DNA of 64,000 nucleotides from Martinezella multihospitum (lineage in GTDB: Bacteria > Pseudomonadota > Alphaproteobacteria > Rhizobiales > Rhizobiaceae), in the NCBI RefSeq assembly GCF_900094585.1, contig NZ_FMAG01000006.1, positions 186,001-250,000 on the forward strand, read 5' to 3'. Under the pieces are notes generated by a model, which was not told the DNA's origin, searched no databases, and saw only the letters and a program-made list of their open reading frames with translations. Of the stretch, positions 25,975-34,740 are shown one piece after another. How positions within the stretch are numbered: the first letter of the stretch is position 1; each line of letters begins with the position of its first letter. The position numbers and the translations under genes were made by a program.

Positions 25975-27135
25975 ATGGGCGAGAACCTGCAGCAGTACCT
26001 CTGCCGCCTTGTCGCCGGGCGGCACCTCCGTCTGCATTCGCTCCCAGACCAGATCGTAGCCTGCCAGCATAGCCGCGCGCTCGGGAGTGTCGTTCGAAAG
26101 ACGCTCCATGTATCGCGCAAGCAGGCCAGGCCGCAAAACATCGTTGATCAATTCAGGCAGGACGGCGTAATCGGCGATCAGGTTCGGCAAGGCCGCTGTC
26201 CACACCTTGATGCGCGACATCACGAACCTCGCCAGCCATTCCGTCTTGTAAGTCGAAACGACAGGCACACCAGCAAGCCCTAGCTCCAGGATTACCGTGC
26301 CTGAAGCGGCCATGGCGGCATCCGCCTGCGCAAAAGCGCTCCACTTGGCATCCTGGCCCACGAGAATATCCGGCTTGACCTGCCAGGTCTCGACGAGAGA
26401 GCGAACCAATGCCTCCTGCCGCGGCACGGTTGGCAGCAGAAGACGAACATCATCATTTCGCCGACTAAGCTCTTCGGTAGCCCGCTCAAAAACCGGAAGC
26501 AGCTGCCGGATCTCCGATGCACGCGATCCGGGCAGCAGGAGGATGGTTTTGCTGGTATCAGGGCCAGTTGCGCCACGCAAGGCGCGCTGGCGCCGCGTCT
26601 CCACAAGATTGGCATCGACGGTCAGGCGGTGACCGACATAGGTCGTTGCCGGACCGCTCAGGCGCTGCATTGCGGCGGGTTCAAAGGGCAAGACGGCCAG
26701 CACATGGTCGACATAGGCGAGCATCTTCTGCGCGCGATATTCCTTCCACGCCCAGACGCTGGGACAGACGTAATTGATCACAGGCAGATCAGGCAACGCC
26801 TTGCGCACCCGCTTGGCAACGCGATGAGTGAAATCGGGGCTATCGATGATCAGAAGCACATCTGGCTTTGCAGCAATGATCGCATCGGCCGTCTGCCCGA
26901 TGCGGGCCAGCAGCTTCGGCAGCCGTTTGATGACCTGGATGAAGCCCATGATCGAAAGTTCGGAATAGTCGAAAAGCGAATGCAGGCCCTGTGCCTCCAG
27001 TGCCTCGCCACCGACGCCCACCAGCTCGACCGGACCATCATGACGTCGCTTCAAGGCCGCGACGAGATCGCCACCCAGCAGGTCGCCGGAGACTTCCCCG
27101 GCAACGACGGCGAGCTTCAAGGACGCGGCGCTCAC
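25954..27135 (-). CDS. lpxB: LpxB, lipid-A-disaccharide synthase
   Basis: Glycosyltransferase (GT19) that joins UDP-2,3-diacylglucosamine and lipid X to the lipid A disaccharide. The 393 residues show the N-terminal AGEVSGDLLGGDLVAAL, the central YVCPSVWAWKEYRAQKM, LLLPGSRASEI and the C-terminal nucleotide-binding SGTVILELGLAGVPVV. The start is a GTG at 27135 that overlaps the lpxI stop by four bases (GTGA), so it depends on translational coupling. It is the last gene of the lpx block and ends inside a terminator hairpin. Confidence 0.97.
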   Translation of the reverse strand: MSAASLKLAVVAGEVSGDLLGGDLVAALKRRHDGPVELVGVGGEALEAQGLHSLFDYSELSIMGFIQVIKRLPKLLARIGQTADAIIAAKPDVLLIIDSPDFTHRVAKRVRKALPDLPVINYVCPSVWAWKEYRAQKMLAYVDHVLAVLPFEPAAMQRLSGPATTYVGHRLTVDANLVETRRQRALRGATGPDTSKTILLLPGSRASEIRQLLPVFERATEELSRRNDDVRLLLPTVPRQEALVRSLVETWQVKPDILVGQDAKWSAFAQADAAMAASGTVILELGLAGVPVVSTYKTEWLARFVMSRIKVWTAALPNLIADYAVLPELINDVLRPGLLARYMERLSNDTPERAAMLAGYDLVWERMQTEVPPGDKAAEVLLQVLAHKKTGHL

Positions 27136-28013
27136 ATGAAGCCCTCCGCGCTCAGACCACGATCAATGCCGCAGACGAAAATGCCGGCCTCGTCGGCTGC
27201 GGCGATGACAGCCGGCCGATCAAGTATCAGTGCCCTGCCGGCTTCGACGGCAACACCTGCCAAGCCCGCCTTCTTAGCGTTCAACACCGTGGAGACGCCG
27301 ATCGACGGCAAATCGGCCCGGACATCCTGCTGCGGCTTGCAGAGCTTGACGAGCACGCCGCGCCGACGCGTGGAAATGCGTCCTGCCGCGCGCAACTCCG
27401 CAACGCGCTCGATCATCTTGTCCGTGCCCTCGGCGCCTTCGAGCGCCACGACACGGCCGCCGACGCTGACCGCGCCCTGCCCCACATCCAGAAGCCCCAG
27501 CGCATCGGCGGCTTTGGCACCCTGCGCAATATCGCGCAGATCTTCGTCAACTGGCGCGATTTTCCCCAGAGAACCTGTCGTCGCCAGGAGATCAGGCGCA
27601 ATTTCATGTGCGCCGACAACGCGAACGCCACCGGCTTCGATCAGGCGAATGACCATCTGCAGGACGGCGTTGTCGCCACCCGAAAGAAGGGTGCGGATGG
27701 TCGAGGGCAATTCCTTGATGACGCGCCAGGTCGGATGCACCTGCCGCCAGGAGGGGCGCCGCGCCACGCCACCCGACATGACGACGCGGTCGACGCCATG
27801 TCGGCGGAACATTGCTTCCAGGCCGGCAAAATTGCCGACGCCAAGATTGGCATGATCGAAGGCGGACCAATCTCGGTCCGCCTCGTCCGTCAAAGCGATG
27901 ATGACGGGGTTTTCACCGGCCTGCCGGGCGGCGTCAGCGACATAAACCGGCAAAAGACCGCTACCTGCGATGATCGCCAGCCTGCCCTTGCCGTTTTGGC
28001 CGGCCGAAACCAC
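27132..28013 (-). CDS. lpxI: LpxI, UDP-2,3-diacylglucosamine pyrophosphatase
   Basis: Hydrolyses UDP-2,3-diacylglucosamine to lipid X, the step LpxH performs in E. coli; alphaproteobacteria use this unrelated enzyme. The 293-residue product matches the LpxI family with the N-terminal LAIIAGSGLLPVYVADAAR, MSGGVARRPSW, VVGAHEIAPDLLA and the C-terminal domain (KLCKPQQDVRADLPSIGV). I start it at GTG 28013, one base after the lpxA stop codon, because the reading frame further upstream runs through lpxA and is not conserved. It keeps the lipid A pathway complete in one operon (lpxD, lpxA, lpxI, lpxB; lpxC and lpxK are elsewhere). Confidence 0.92.
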   Translation of the reverse strand: MVSAGQNGKGRLAIIAGSGLLPVYVADAARQAGENPVIIALTDEADRDWSAFDHANLGVGNFAGLEAMFRRHGVDRVVMSGGVARRPSWRQVHPTWRVIKELPSTIRTLLSGGDNAVLQMVIRLIEAGGVRVVGAHEIAPDLLATTGSLGKIAPVDEDLRDIAQGAKAADALGLLDVGQGAVSVGGRVVALEGAEGTDKMIERVAELRAAGRISTRRRGVLVKLCKPQQDVRADLPSIGVSTVLNAKKAGLAGVAVEAGRALILDRPAVIAAADEAGIFVCGIDRGLSAEGFM

Positions 28014-28014
28014 C

Positions 28015-28830
28015 TCAGGCCTTGCCGCGATTGGGCGACGACAGTGCGCGATCGCTATCGGCAGCGATGAAATCGAGAATCTCCATCGCTTCCTTGCAGT
28101 CGGCATATTCATCACGGATGGCGGCTGCGTTATCGCGTACCGAACCTTCGGTCTCGAAGATACTCTTGTAGGCGCGGCGAACCCGATGAATGACAGCGCG
28201 CTCAATACCCGCGCGCGTCATGCCAACGATATTCAGCCCGGAAAGCACGCCCGGATTGCCGTTCAGCATGCCATAGGGAATGACATCGTAGCTCGCAGCC
28301 GTAAGACCACCAATGAAGGCCTGGCGGCCGATACGGGTGAATTGGTGCACCGCGCAACCGCCGCCAAGAATGGCGCGATCCTCGATGGTGACATGTCCGG
28401 CCAGCATGACGTTGTTCGACATGATGACGTTGTTGCCGACGCGGCAATCGTGAGCGACATGCGAATTGGCAAGGAACAGGTTGTTGTCCCCGACGATCGT
28501 CTTGCCGCCGTAATCGGCCGTGCCGGTGTTGATCGTCACGCCCTCGCGGATCGTGCAATTCTCGCCGACATCAAGCGTCGTTTCCTCGCCGTGATGATGA
28601 ACGCTCTGCGGATCACCACCAACAACGGCCATCGGAAAGATCTTCGTTCCCTTGCCGATCGTCGTACGACCCGTCACGACGGCATTGTTGAGCAACTGGA
28701 TATCGTCATGCAGCACAACCTTGGGACCGACATAGCAGAACGGGCCGACAACAACATTCTCGCCGACGACCGCGCCGTCTTCGACAACCGCCAGCTTATG
28801 GATGCGGGCGCTTTTTGCGATGCTGCTCAT
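28015..28830 (-). CDS. lpxA: LpxA, UDP-N-acetylglucosamine acyltransferase
   Basis: First enzyme of lipid A synthesis; moves a 3-hydroxyacyl chain from ACP to UDP-GlcNAc. The 271-residue protein is a left-handed beta-helix of hexapeptide repeats (ENVVVGPFCYVGPKVVL and similar), with the catalytic His in the QSVHHHGEET region/HVAHDC, and a C-terminal alpha-helical domain (EYADCKEAMEILDFIAA). I start it at ATG 28830 (MSSIAKSARIH), which overlaps the fabZ stop by four bases (ATGA). Confidence 0.97.
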   Translation of the reverse strand: MSSIAKSARIHKLAVVEDGAVVGENVVVGPFCYVGPKVVLHDDIQLLNNAVVTGRTTIGKGTKIFPMAVVGGDPQSVHHHGEETTLDVGENCTIREGVTINTGTADYGGKTIVGDNNLFLANSHVAHDCRVGNNVIMSNNVMLAGHVTIEDRAILGGGCAVHQFTRIGRQAFIGGLTAASYDVIPYGMLNGNPGVLSGLNIVGMTRAGIERAVIHRVRRAYKSIFETEGSVRDNAAAIRDEYADCKEAMEILDFIAADSDRALSSPNRGKA

Positions 28831-29300
28831 GCCTGTTCCTGATCCTTCCGTACGATCATCGCACCGATATCGGCCTCGGCGACCAGAGAACCGTCGACCT
28901 TGGCATCGCAATGGAATTTCCAGATGGTGCCGCGCTGCTTCTGCTTGACGACATGGAATTCGACGCGGTCGCCCGGAACGACCGGCTTGCGGAAGCGGGC
29001 ATTATCGATCGTCATGAAGTAGACGAGGTTGCCACCGATGCCGTCTTTGCGGGCGCAGATCGCGCCGGCGGTCTGCGCCATGCCTTCAATGAGCAGCACG
29101 CCCGGCATAATCGGAGAACTCGGAAAATGGCCGGTGAATTGCGGCTCGTTGGCCGTCACGTTCTTGATGCCGATCGCGGAATTATCGCTATCGATCTCGA
29201 TGATCCGATCAACCATGAGCATGGGATAGCGATGCGGCAAAAGCTTCATAATTTCCAGAATGTCAGCCGACGACAACGACGCCTTGGCTTCTTCAGTCAT
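28827..29300 (-). CDS. fabZ: FabZ, 3-hydroxyacyl-ACP dehydratase
   Basis: Hot-dog-fold dehydratase of fatty-acid elongation that competes with LpxA/LpxD for 3-hydroxyacyl-ACP. Its place between lpxD and lpxA therefore sets the balance between phospholipid and lipid A. The 157 residues contain the catalytic His in LLPHRYPMLMVDRI and the catalytic Glu in PGVLLIEGMAQ, with HFPSSPIMPG before it. ATG 29300 is used. The start overlaps the lpxD end by eight bases, and the end overlaps the lpxA start by four. Confidence 0.97.
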   Translation of the reverse strand: MTEEAKASLSSADILEIMKLLPHRYPMLMVDRIIEIDSDNSAIGIKNVTANEPQFTGHFPSSPIMPGVLLIEGMAQTAGAICARKDGIGGNLVYFMTIDNARFRKPVVPGDRVEFHVVKQKQRGTIWKFHCDAKVDGSLVAEADIGAMIVRKDQEQA

Positions 29301-30360
29301 GCTCCGCACTCCCGTCTTTCTTGTCTCTGGCTCCTGACCGCTTCGCGATCTCCGCCGATTCCCTTAGAAAATCCCATAGCGGCCGCGCAGGAAGACCCGC
29401 ATAGCGCTCGCCCGCCGGGATGCTGTTCATCACGCCGCTCTTGGCACCGATCTGCACGCCGTCGCCGATGTGGATATGCCCGTTGAGGCCCGCCTGACCA
29501 CCGATCTGCACACCATCGCCGATCACCGTACTGCCGGCAATGCCGACCTGACTGACGATGGCACAGTGGCGACCGATGCGGACGTTATGTCCGATCTGGA
29601 CCTGATTGTCGATCTTCGTGCCTTCGCCGATCACGGTATCATCCATGGTGCCGCGATCGATCGTCGTATTGGCGCCGATCTCGACATTGTCCTGGATGAT
29701 GACGCGACCGATCTGCACGATCTTGATCATACCGCGCGGTCCAGGCGCATAGCCAAAGCCGTCCTGACCAATGCGCGTGCCATTGTGGATGATGACGCCA
29801 TTGCCGAGATAGGCACAGAGCACGCTCGCACCGCCGCCGATGCTGCAATTGCGCCCGATTTTGACACCCGGCCCGATGAGGGCGTTAGGGCCGATGTAGG
29901 TCCCCTCGCCGATCTCCGCGCCAGGGCCGATGATTGCACCCGGCTCGATGCCGACATCGGCCTCCAGCTTCGCAGTCGCGTCGATTGTCGCAGCGGGTGA
30001 AATTACACGCGGATTCGCGGTGAACGTAACCGGCCGCATGGCTTGCGGATGCAGCAACGCACCGGCAATGGCGAAATCCGTATGCGGCTTCTTCGACAGA
30101 AGTACCGGGATATGATCGGGAACGAAAGACCTCAGTGCCGGTAGGCAAATGATGGCCGAAGCCTTGCAGGTCTCCAGCTCAGCCCGATTCTTTCGGGAAA
30201 GGAGATAACAAACGTCACCCTCGCCTGCCCGATAGACGGGAGCGATAGATCTGATGACGACCTCGGAAGAGGCCGTATCAGCCAGTTCCGCCCCAAGATG
30301 CTCAGCCAGTTGTTTCAAGCTGATGCCACCATGGGGCGGGAAAAAACCAGTATGTTCCAT
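29293..30360 (-). CDS. lpxD: LpxD, UDP-3-O-acylglucosamine N-acyltransferase
   Basis: Third acylation-pathway enzyme of lipid A, adding the amide-linked 3-hydroxyacyl chain. The 355 residues have the N-terminal uridine-binding domain (residues 1-105), a long run of hexapeptide repeats forming a left-handed beta helix (IGPGAEIGEGTYIGPNALIG), and the catalytic His in DNQVQIGHNVRIG. ATG 30360 has GGAG eight bases upstream; the GTG at 30366 is too near it. The gene is 50 bp from bamA and overlaps fabZ. Confidence 0.97.
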   Translation of the reverse strand: MEHTGFFPPHGGISLKQLAEHLGAELADTASSEVVIRSIAPVYRAGEGDVCYLLSRKNRAELETCKASAIICLPALRSFVPDHIPVLLSKKPHTDFAIAGALLHPQAMRPVTFTANPRVISPAATIDATAKLEADVGIEPGAIIGPGAEIGEGTYIGPNALIGPGVKIGRNCSIGGGASVLCAYLGNGVIIHNGTRIGQDGFGYAPGPRGMIKIVQIGRVIIQDNVEIGANTTIDRGTMDDTVIGEGTKIDNQVQIGHNVRIGRHCAIVSQVGIAGSTVIGDGVQIGGQAGLNGHIHIGDGVQIGAKSGVMNSIPAGERYAGLPARPLWDFLRESAEIAKRSGARDKKDGSAEHD

Positions 30361-30410
30361 AAGCACAGCTCCAGAACGGTGTTCAAGCCCGCAGTTCTGG
30401 ACTGCCGATA

Positions 30411-32744
30411 TCAGAACTGGTTGGCGATGCCAAACCGGAAATTCTCAACCTTGTCGTAGTCTTCCTTGAGAACCGGCACAGCATAGTCAACGCGGATGAC
30501 GCCGAACGGTGACGACCAGATCAGACCAGCACCGAGCGATGCACGGATCGAGTTGTCATTGTGAAGCGTATCGCCGAAGAGATTCGCCTTGTTGCCGTAG
30601 AGCGTGCCTGCGTCAGCGAAGGCTGCGATACGCAGGCCGATATCCTGGGGAACACCCGGCATCGGCATGCTCGCTTCAGCCGAAGCTGTGAAGTAGGTCG
30701 TGCCACCGAGCGGATCGCCATGCGACGAACGCGGACCGATACCGGCATTCTCGAAGCCGCGGATTTCACGGCCGCCGAGCGTGAACTGATCGAAGACGTT
30801 CAGCTTACCATTCGTCGGCATCACGTAGCCGGCACCCACCGTCAGCGAGCCGATGATATCGGCTTCGTCGCTGATCATCTGGTAGTAACGAGCCTTACCG
30901 CTCAACTTGTAGAAATCAGAGTCGCCGCCGAGACCCGCAAATTCATGCGTGAACTTGGCGATGAGGCCTTCGCGCGGAAGATTCTGATCGTCCAGCGTGT
31001 TGTAGGTGAAGGTCTGCGAAACCGTCGACTGTACCCACGGACCGTTCTCGACGAGATTGAGATACGGAGCCGAAAGATTGTTCTGCCAATCGTTCGTGCC
31101 GTCGTAGGTCAGGCGCTTGTAGTTGTAGCGCAGGGTCGTCGCCAGGTTCTCGGTGATCGGCGCGGTAACGCGCAGCGAGAAGCCTTCTTCCGAATAATCG
31201 TAGTAATCGTCGCTCGACGTCTGGTTCTTGAAGATATCGAAACCGGCAGCCAGACGATAACCGAGGAAATAAGGCTCGGTGAACGAGATGTTGTAGGTAC
31301 GATTACCTTCCGTACCGGCACCTGCAGCGAGACGGATGTACTGACCGCGACCGAGGAAGTTCTTTTCTTCGACCGAGGCTTCGAGAAGCAGGCCGCCATT
31401 GTTGCCGACGGCGTAACCGGCGCCGATACCGAAGGAGCCCGTCGGCTGATCTTCGACGTTGACGATGACGACGACGCGGTCCGGAGCGCTGCCCTGAGCC
31501 GTCGAGATGTCGACCTTGGTGAAGTAGCCGAGCGCGTCGAGGCGGCGCTTCGCGCGCGTGATCATTTCCTGGTTGAAGGCATCGCCTTCGTTCAGGTCGA
31601 ACTCGCGGCGGATGACGTAGTCGCGCGTGCGGGTGTTGCCGCGGATTTCGATGCGCTCGACATAGGCGCGCTCGCCCTGGTCGACCAGATATTCGATGCC
31701 GATGGTGTGACCGGACAGATCGCGGTTACCGCGTGGCGTGATGCGGGCGAATGGATAGCCAGCAGCCGCGACGCGCTTGGAAATGTTCTCGATCGACGTC
31801 TGGATATCCTTGGCACTGTAGACATCGCCCTTGTGGGTGATGACAAGGCCCTTCAGTTCGTCGGCATTGATGCCTTCGACGGTCGAGATGACGTTGATGT
31901 CGCCGTAGGTGTAACGCGGACCTTCGTCGACATTGAAGTTCAGCGTGTATTCGTTGTTCTGCTCGTTCAACGTCGCATCGGCGCTGACGACGCGGAAATC
32001 GGCGTAACCATGGTTATAGTAGAACTGACGCAGCTGATCCTGGTCGCCCTGCAGGCGCTCGGGGCTATAGACGTCCTTGCGCGTCAGGAACGACAGGAAG
32101 TTGCTCTTCTTCGTGCTGATGACCGAAGCAAGGCGACCACTGCCATAGGCCTGGTTACCCGAGAAATTGATCTTGTCGATCTTGGTGCGATCGCCTTCGT
32201 TGATGACGAAAGCCACGTTCAGGCGGCCCGGCGCGACCTCGGCGGTCTGCGTCGTTACCTGCACATCGTTACGACCGATGGATGCATAGGCATCCTTGAT
32301 GGTCTTGACGTCAGCCTGGACGGTCGCCTCGTTATATGGGCCTGCCGCATGGGTCTGGACGATCCCCTGCAGCTTGTCATCCTTGATCTTTCGGTTGCCG
32401 TTGAAGACCACGGCGTTGATGAGCTTGTTTTCGCTGACCGATACGACCAGCGTGCCGCCCGAAACGGTGATGTGGACATCGGAGAAATATCCGGTGGCAT
32501 AAAGCTGCTTCACCGAAGCGTCGATATCACTGGGGGAGAAGCTCTTACCGGGCTTAATGGTGATATTGTCCCGGACAGCCGTCTCACCGACTCGCCCAGC
32601 TCCGCGAACGTCAACCCGCTGAATAACAGCTGCTTCCGCGACTGAAACAGAGGCAAGGGTGATCACACCAGCGCCCGACGCAACAACACCTGCAGACAGC
32701 GCTACCGCCGACACTGCGTTCAAAAATTTTGAACCAGCCTTCAT
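30411..32744 (-). CDS. bamA: BamA, outer-membrane protein assembly factor
   Basis: Omp85-family beta-barrel that folds and inserts outer-membrane proteins, together with BamD and others encoded elsewhere. The 777-residue precursor has a basic N-terminal signal peptide (residues 1-38, cleavage likely after SVAEA), five POTRA domains (about 39-420, first VIQRVDVRGAGRVGE), and a C-terminal 16-strand barrel with the VRGF-like lid motif (REIRGFENAGIGPRSSHGDPLGG, conserved as V/IRGF) and a terminal aromatic residue (FGIANQF). It follows rseP at 196 bp, so it may have its own envelope-stress-responsive promoter in 32745-32940. Confidence 0.97.
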   Translation of the reverse strand: MKAGSKFLNAVSAVALSAGVVASGAGVITLASVSVAEAAVIQRVDVRGAGRVGETAVRDNITIKPGKSFSPSDIDASVKQLYATGYFSDVHITVSGGTLVVSVSENKLINAVVFNGNRKIKDDKLQGIVQTHAAGPYNEATVQADVKTIKDAYASIGRNDVQVTTQTAEVAPGRLNVAFVINEGDRTKIDKINFSGNQAYGSGRLASVISTKKSNFLSFLTRKDVYSPERLQGDQDQLRQFYYNHGYADFRVVSADATLNEQNNEYTLNFNVDEGPRYTYGDINVISTVEGINADELKGLVITHKGDVYSAKDIQTSIENISKRVAAAGYPFARITPRGNRDLSGHTIGIEYLVDQGERAYVERIEIRGNTRTRDYVIRREFDLNEGDAFNQEMITRAKRRLDALGYFTKVDISTAQGSAPDRVVVIVNVEDQPTGSFGIGAGYAVGNNGGLLLEASVEEKNFLGRGQYIRLAAGAGTEGNRTYNISFTEPYFLGYRLAAGFDIFKNQTSSDDYYDYSEEGFSLRVTAPITENLATTLRYNYKRLTYDGTNDWQNNLSAPYLNLVENGPWVQSTVSQTFTYNTLDDQNLPREGLIAKFTHEFAGLGGDSDFYKLSGKARYYQMISDEADIIGSLTVGAGYVMPTNGKLNVFDQFTLGGREIRGFENAGIGPRSSHGDPLGGTTYFTASAEASMPMPGVPQDIGLRIAAFADAGTLYGNKANLFGDTLHNDNSIRASLGAGLIWSSPFGVIRVDYAVPVLKEDYDKVENFRFGIANQF

Positions 32745-32940
32745 TTCACTTCTTACCTTTTTTCAATCGTCCCCAGCCCCGGGCGAACCCGATTCCGGCC
32801 ACGTGTGTCGTTTTACCCGCTTTTGACATACAAGCAAGGGAGCACGTTAATTTCTGTTTACTTCATTTCAAAGCGTGGCCCATTCGCCACTACGGCTTTG
32901 AAACATCGTAAATAAATCGTAATTTCCTCTCGTCGCCCCA

Positions 32941-34614
32941 CTAGCCTATTCTGGAACTAATATCGTTCCAGGTCGCAAACACCATGAGCGAGAGCACCAT
33001 CGCAAATCCAATCCGGAAAGCGATATCCTGCGCCCGTGCACCCAAAGGTTTTCCCCTTACGGCTTCAATCGCATAGAACATCAGATGCCCGCCATCAAGT
33101 ACCGGGACCGGCATCAAATTTAATAACCCTATTGAAACAGAAAGTATGGCGGCGAATTGGAGCACCGCCGCAAAACCCAGGGTTGCCATCTGCCCCGAGA
33201 GTTGTGCAACCCGAATCGGCCCGCCGAGCTGATCGGCCTTCATGTATCCGCCGATGACGTTGCCAATATATTCGAACGTGCCGGAAACGATGCTGCCGGT
33301 CTGCTTCACACCTTCGGTAAGCGCCTGCAGCGGCCCGTAAGCCTCGTAACGCAGCCTGATCGGCTTCTGGCCATCGCTGATGCCGATCGTGGCAATCTCC
33401 GTCCGTGCGCCGAAGACATCAGTCTCCTCCGACTTTTTCGGTGTCACCGTTAGGTCGCGCGTCTGGCCGTTACGCTCGATCGACAGCGCCATGGGCTTGT
33501 CGGCATGAGCAGCCGCATAACGCTGCACTTCGCCGATGGAGCCGATCTCTCGTCCATCCACAGAAAGAATGCGGTCACCAAGTTCGAGGCCCGCCGTCTG
33601 AGCCGGACTGTCGGAACCGATCGATGCAATCAGGGGATCGATCGGTGCAATGCCGATGCTGCCGACATCCTTCTTGTCTCCGGATGCGTCCGTATCCGTC
33701 AATGTCGCGGTCACGATCGGCAAATCGCGGATCACGCCATCGCGCTGGATGGTCAGCACGATGCTCTTGCCGGGGCGCTCGGCGATATAGCGGCCGATAT
33801 CGTAATAGGTAGCGGCATTATTGCCATCGACGGCAATCAGACGGTCTCCCGCCTGCACACCGGCCTTTGCCGCCGGCCCGGCCGGTTCCACCGCAGTCAC
33901 CACCGGATCGACAAGTGCAATACCGATACGACCCATTTCCATCTTGTTGCCGAACTGATCGGTGTCCTCGACCAGTTTCGGAACGATCCGAAAATCGCGA
34001 TTCTGGCCATCCCGGTCGACGGTCAGCACGATAGTGCGGCCGGGGCGCAGGCCAACATAGCGCTGCACCTCGTCGAAAGTCGTCACCTTGTTGCCATCGA
34101 CGGCAATCAGGCGGTCGCCTGGCTCGATGCCGGCCTCCGCGGCCGCACCGTCGCGCGTCACCATCGCAACGACGGGATCGGCGACCGTGCGGCCGTAAAC
34201 GCTGAAGAGGACTGCGAAGATTGCAATGGCGAGGAGGAAATTGGCGATCGGTCCGGCCGCAACGGTTGCAGCCCGCTTCCAGAGCCTGGCTCCAGCGAAG
34301 GATTGGGCGCGCTCCTCCTCCGTCATGGCGGAGAGCTGATCCACATCGGTCTTGCTGGAGGCGTCCTCGTCGCCGAAGAATCGCACATAACCGCCGAGTG
34401 GAATAAGGGAAAGCTTCCAGCGGGTGCCGTGTCTGTCGGTAAATCCGGCAATCTCCGGCCCGAAGCCGATCGAAAAAGCCATAATGCGGATGCCGGACCA
34501 GCGGCCGACCAGATAGTGGCCCATCTCGTGCACAAAAACGAGCAACGACAGCACAAAGACGAATGTGATGACGTTGTTCGTCAAGAAACCGATGAAGCCA
34601 GCCGCGCTACCCAT
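32941..34614 (-). CDS. rseP: RseP-type site-2 intramembrane metalloprotease with three PDZ domains
   Basis: Membrane zinc protease that cuts transmembrane anti-sigma factors and leftover signal peptides. The 557 residues have the first membrane helix with the zinc motif HEMGH (residues 29-33), a second helix around 115-140 (AAGPIANFLLAI), three PDZ-like repeats starting with DPVV at 146, DPVV at 236 and DPLI at 326, then the last two helices with the third zinc ligand in VPVLDGG (Asp507). ATG 34614 has AGGA eight bases upstream. E. coli RseP is 450 residues with two PDZ domains, and many alphaproteobacterial homologues are near 370-380 with one, so this one is long. It lies between cdsA and bamA, the standard place. 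Confidence 0.95.
   Translation of the reverse strand: MGSAAGFIGFLTNNVITFVFVLSLLVFVHEMGHYLVGRWSGIRIMAFSIGFGPEIAGFTDRHGTRWKLSLIPLGGYVRFFGDEDASSKTDVDQLSAMTEEERAQSFAGARLWKRAATVAAGPIANFLLAIAIFAVLFSVYGRTVADPVVAMVTRDGAAAEAGIEPGDRLIAVDGNKVTTFDEVQRYVGLRPGRTIVLTVDRDGQNRDFRIVPKLVEDTDQFGNKMEMGRIGIALVDPVVTAVEPAGPAAKAGVQAGDRLIAVDGNNAATYYDIGRYIAERPGKSIVLTIQRDGVIRDLPIVTATLTDTDASGDKKDVGSIGIAPIDPLIASIGSDSPAQTAGLELGDRILSVDGREIGSIGEVQRYAAAHADKPMALSIERNGQTRDLTVTPKKSEETDVFGARTEIATIGISDGQKPIRLRYEAYGPLQALTEGVKQTGSIVSGTFEYIGNVIGGYMKADQLGGPIRVAQLSGQMATLGFAAVLQFAAILSVSIGLLNLMPVPVLDGGHLMFYAIEAVRGKPLGARAQDIAFRIGFAMVLSLMVFATWNDISSRIG
33370..34179 (-). repeat. Three tandem PDZ-coding repeats inside rseP, 270 bp each
   Basis: Units 33910-34179, 33640-33909 and 33370-33639 encode residues 146-235, 236-325 and 326-415. 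The spacing is exactly 90 residues. Units 1 and 2 share about half their residues by eye (common blocks: AGDRLIAVDGN, RYIAERPG/RYVGLRPG, RDG, IGIA). Unit 3 is more diverged (LGDRILSVDGR, EVQRYAAAH). The DNA is not identical, so the duplication is old enough to have drifted. Confidence 0.85.
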
Positions 34615-34633
34615 GCAACGATCCTGTTCGTGT

Positions 34634-34736
34634 TAGAGCGGTTCAGCTTTCTCGGAAGCTCTGAGCCACCCCATCTTTCTGTTTTCTCGCAATTCCGAAT
34701 GGAAAACCGCTGCACGCTTTTCCTGGAATTGCTCTT
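34634..34736 (+). repeat. RIME-like intergenic mosaic element, copy A (rseP-cdsA gap)
   Basis: Begins TAGAGCGGTTC and ends GGAATTGCTCTTG with the shared central string GGAAAACCGCT and two palindromic halves. It fills nearly the whole 126-bp gap between cdsA and rseP. Compared with copies at 41892 and 47043, it is the same family in the plus orientation, with a divergent left palindrome. Confidence 0.7.
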
Positions 34737-34740
34737 GTAT

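Noticed and set aside
30561..32645. A 694-codon open frame on the plus strand opposite bamA
   Set aside because: It mirrors bamA codon structure and has no motif or ribosome-binding site. It is a GC-rich shadow frame.
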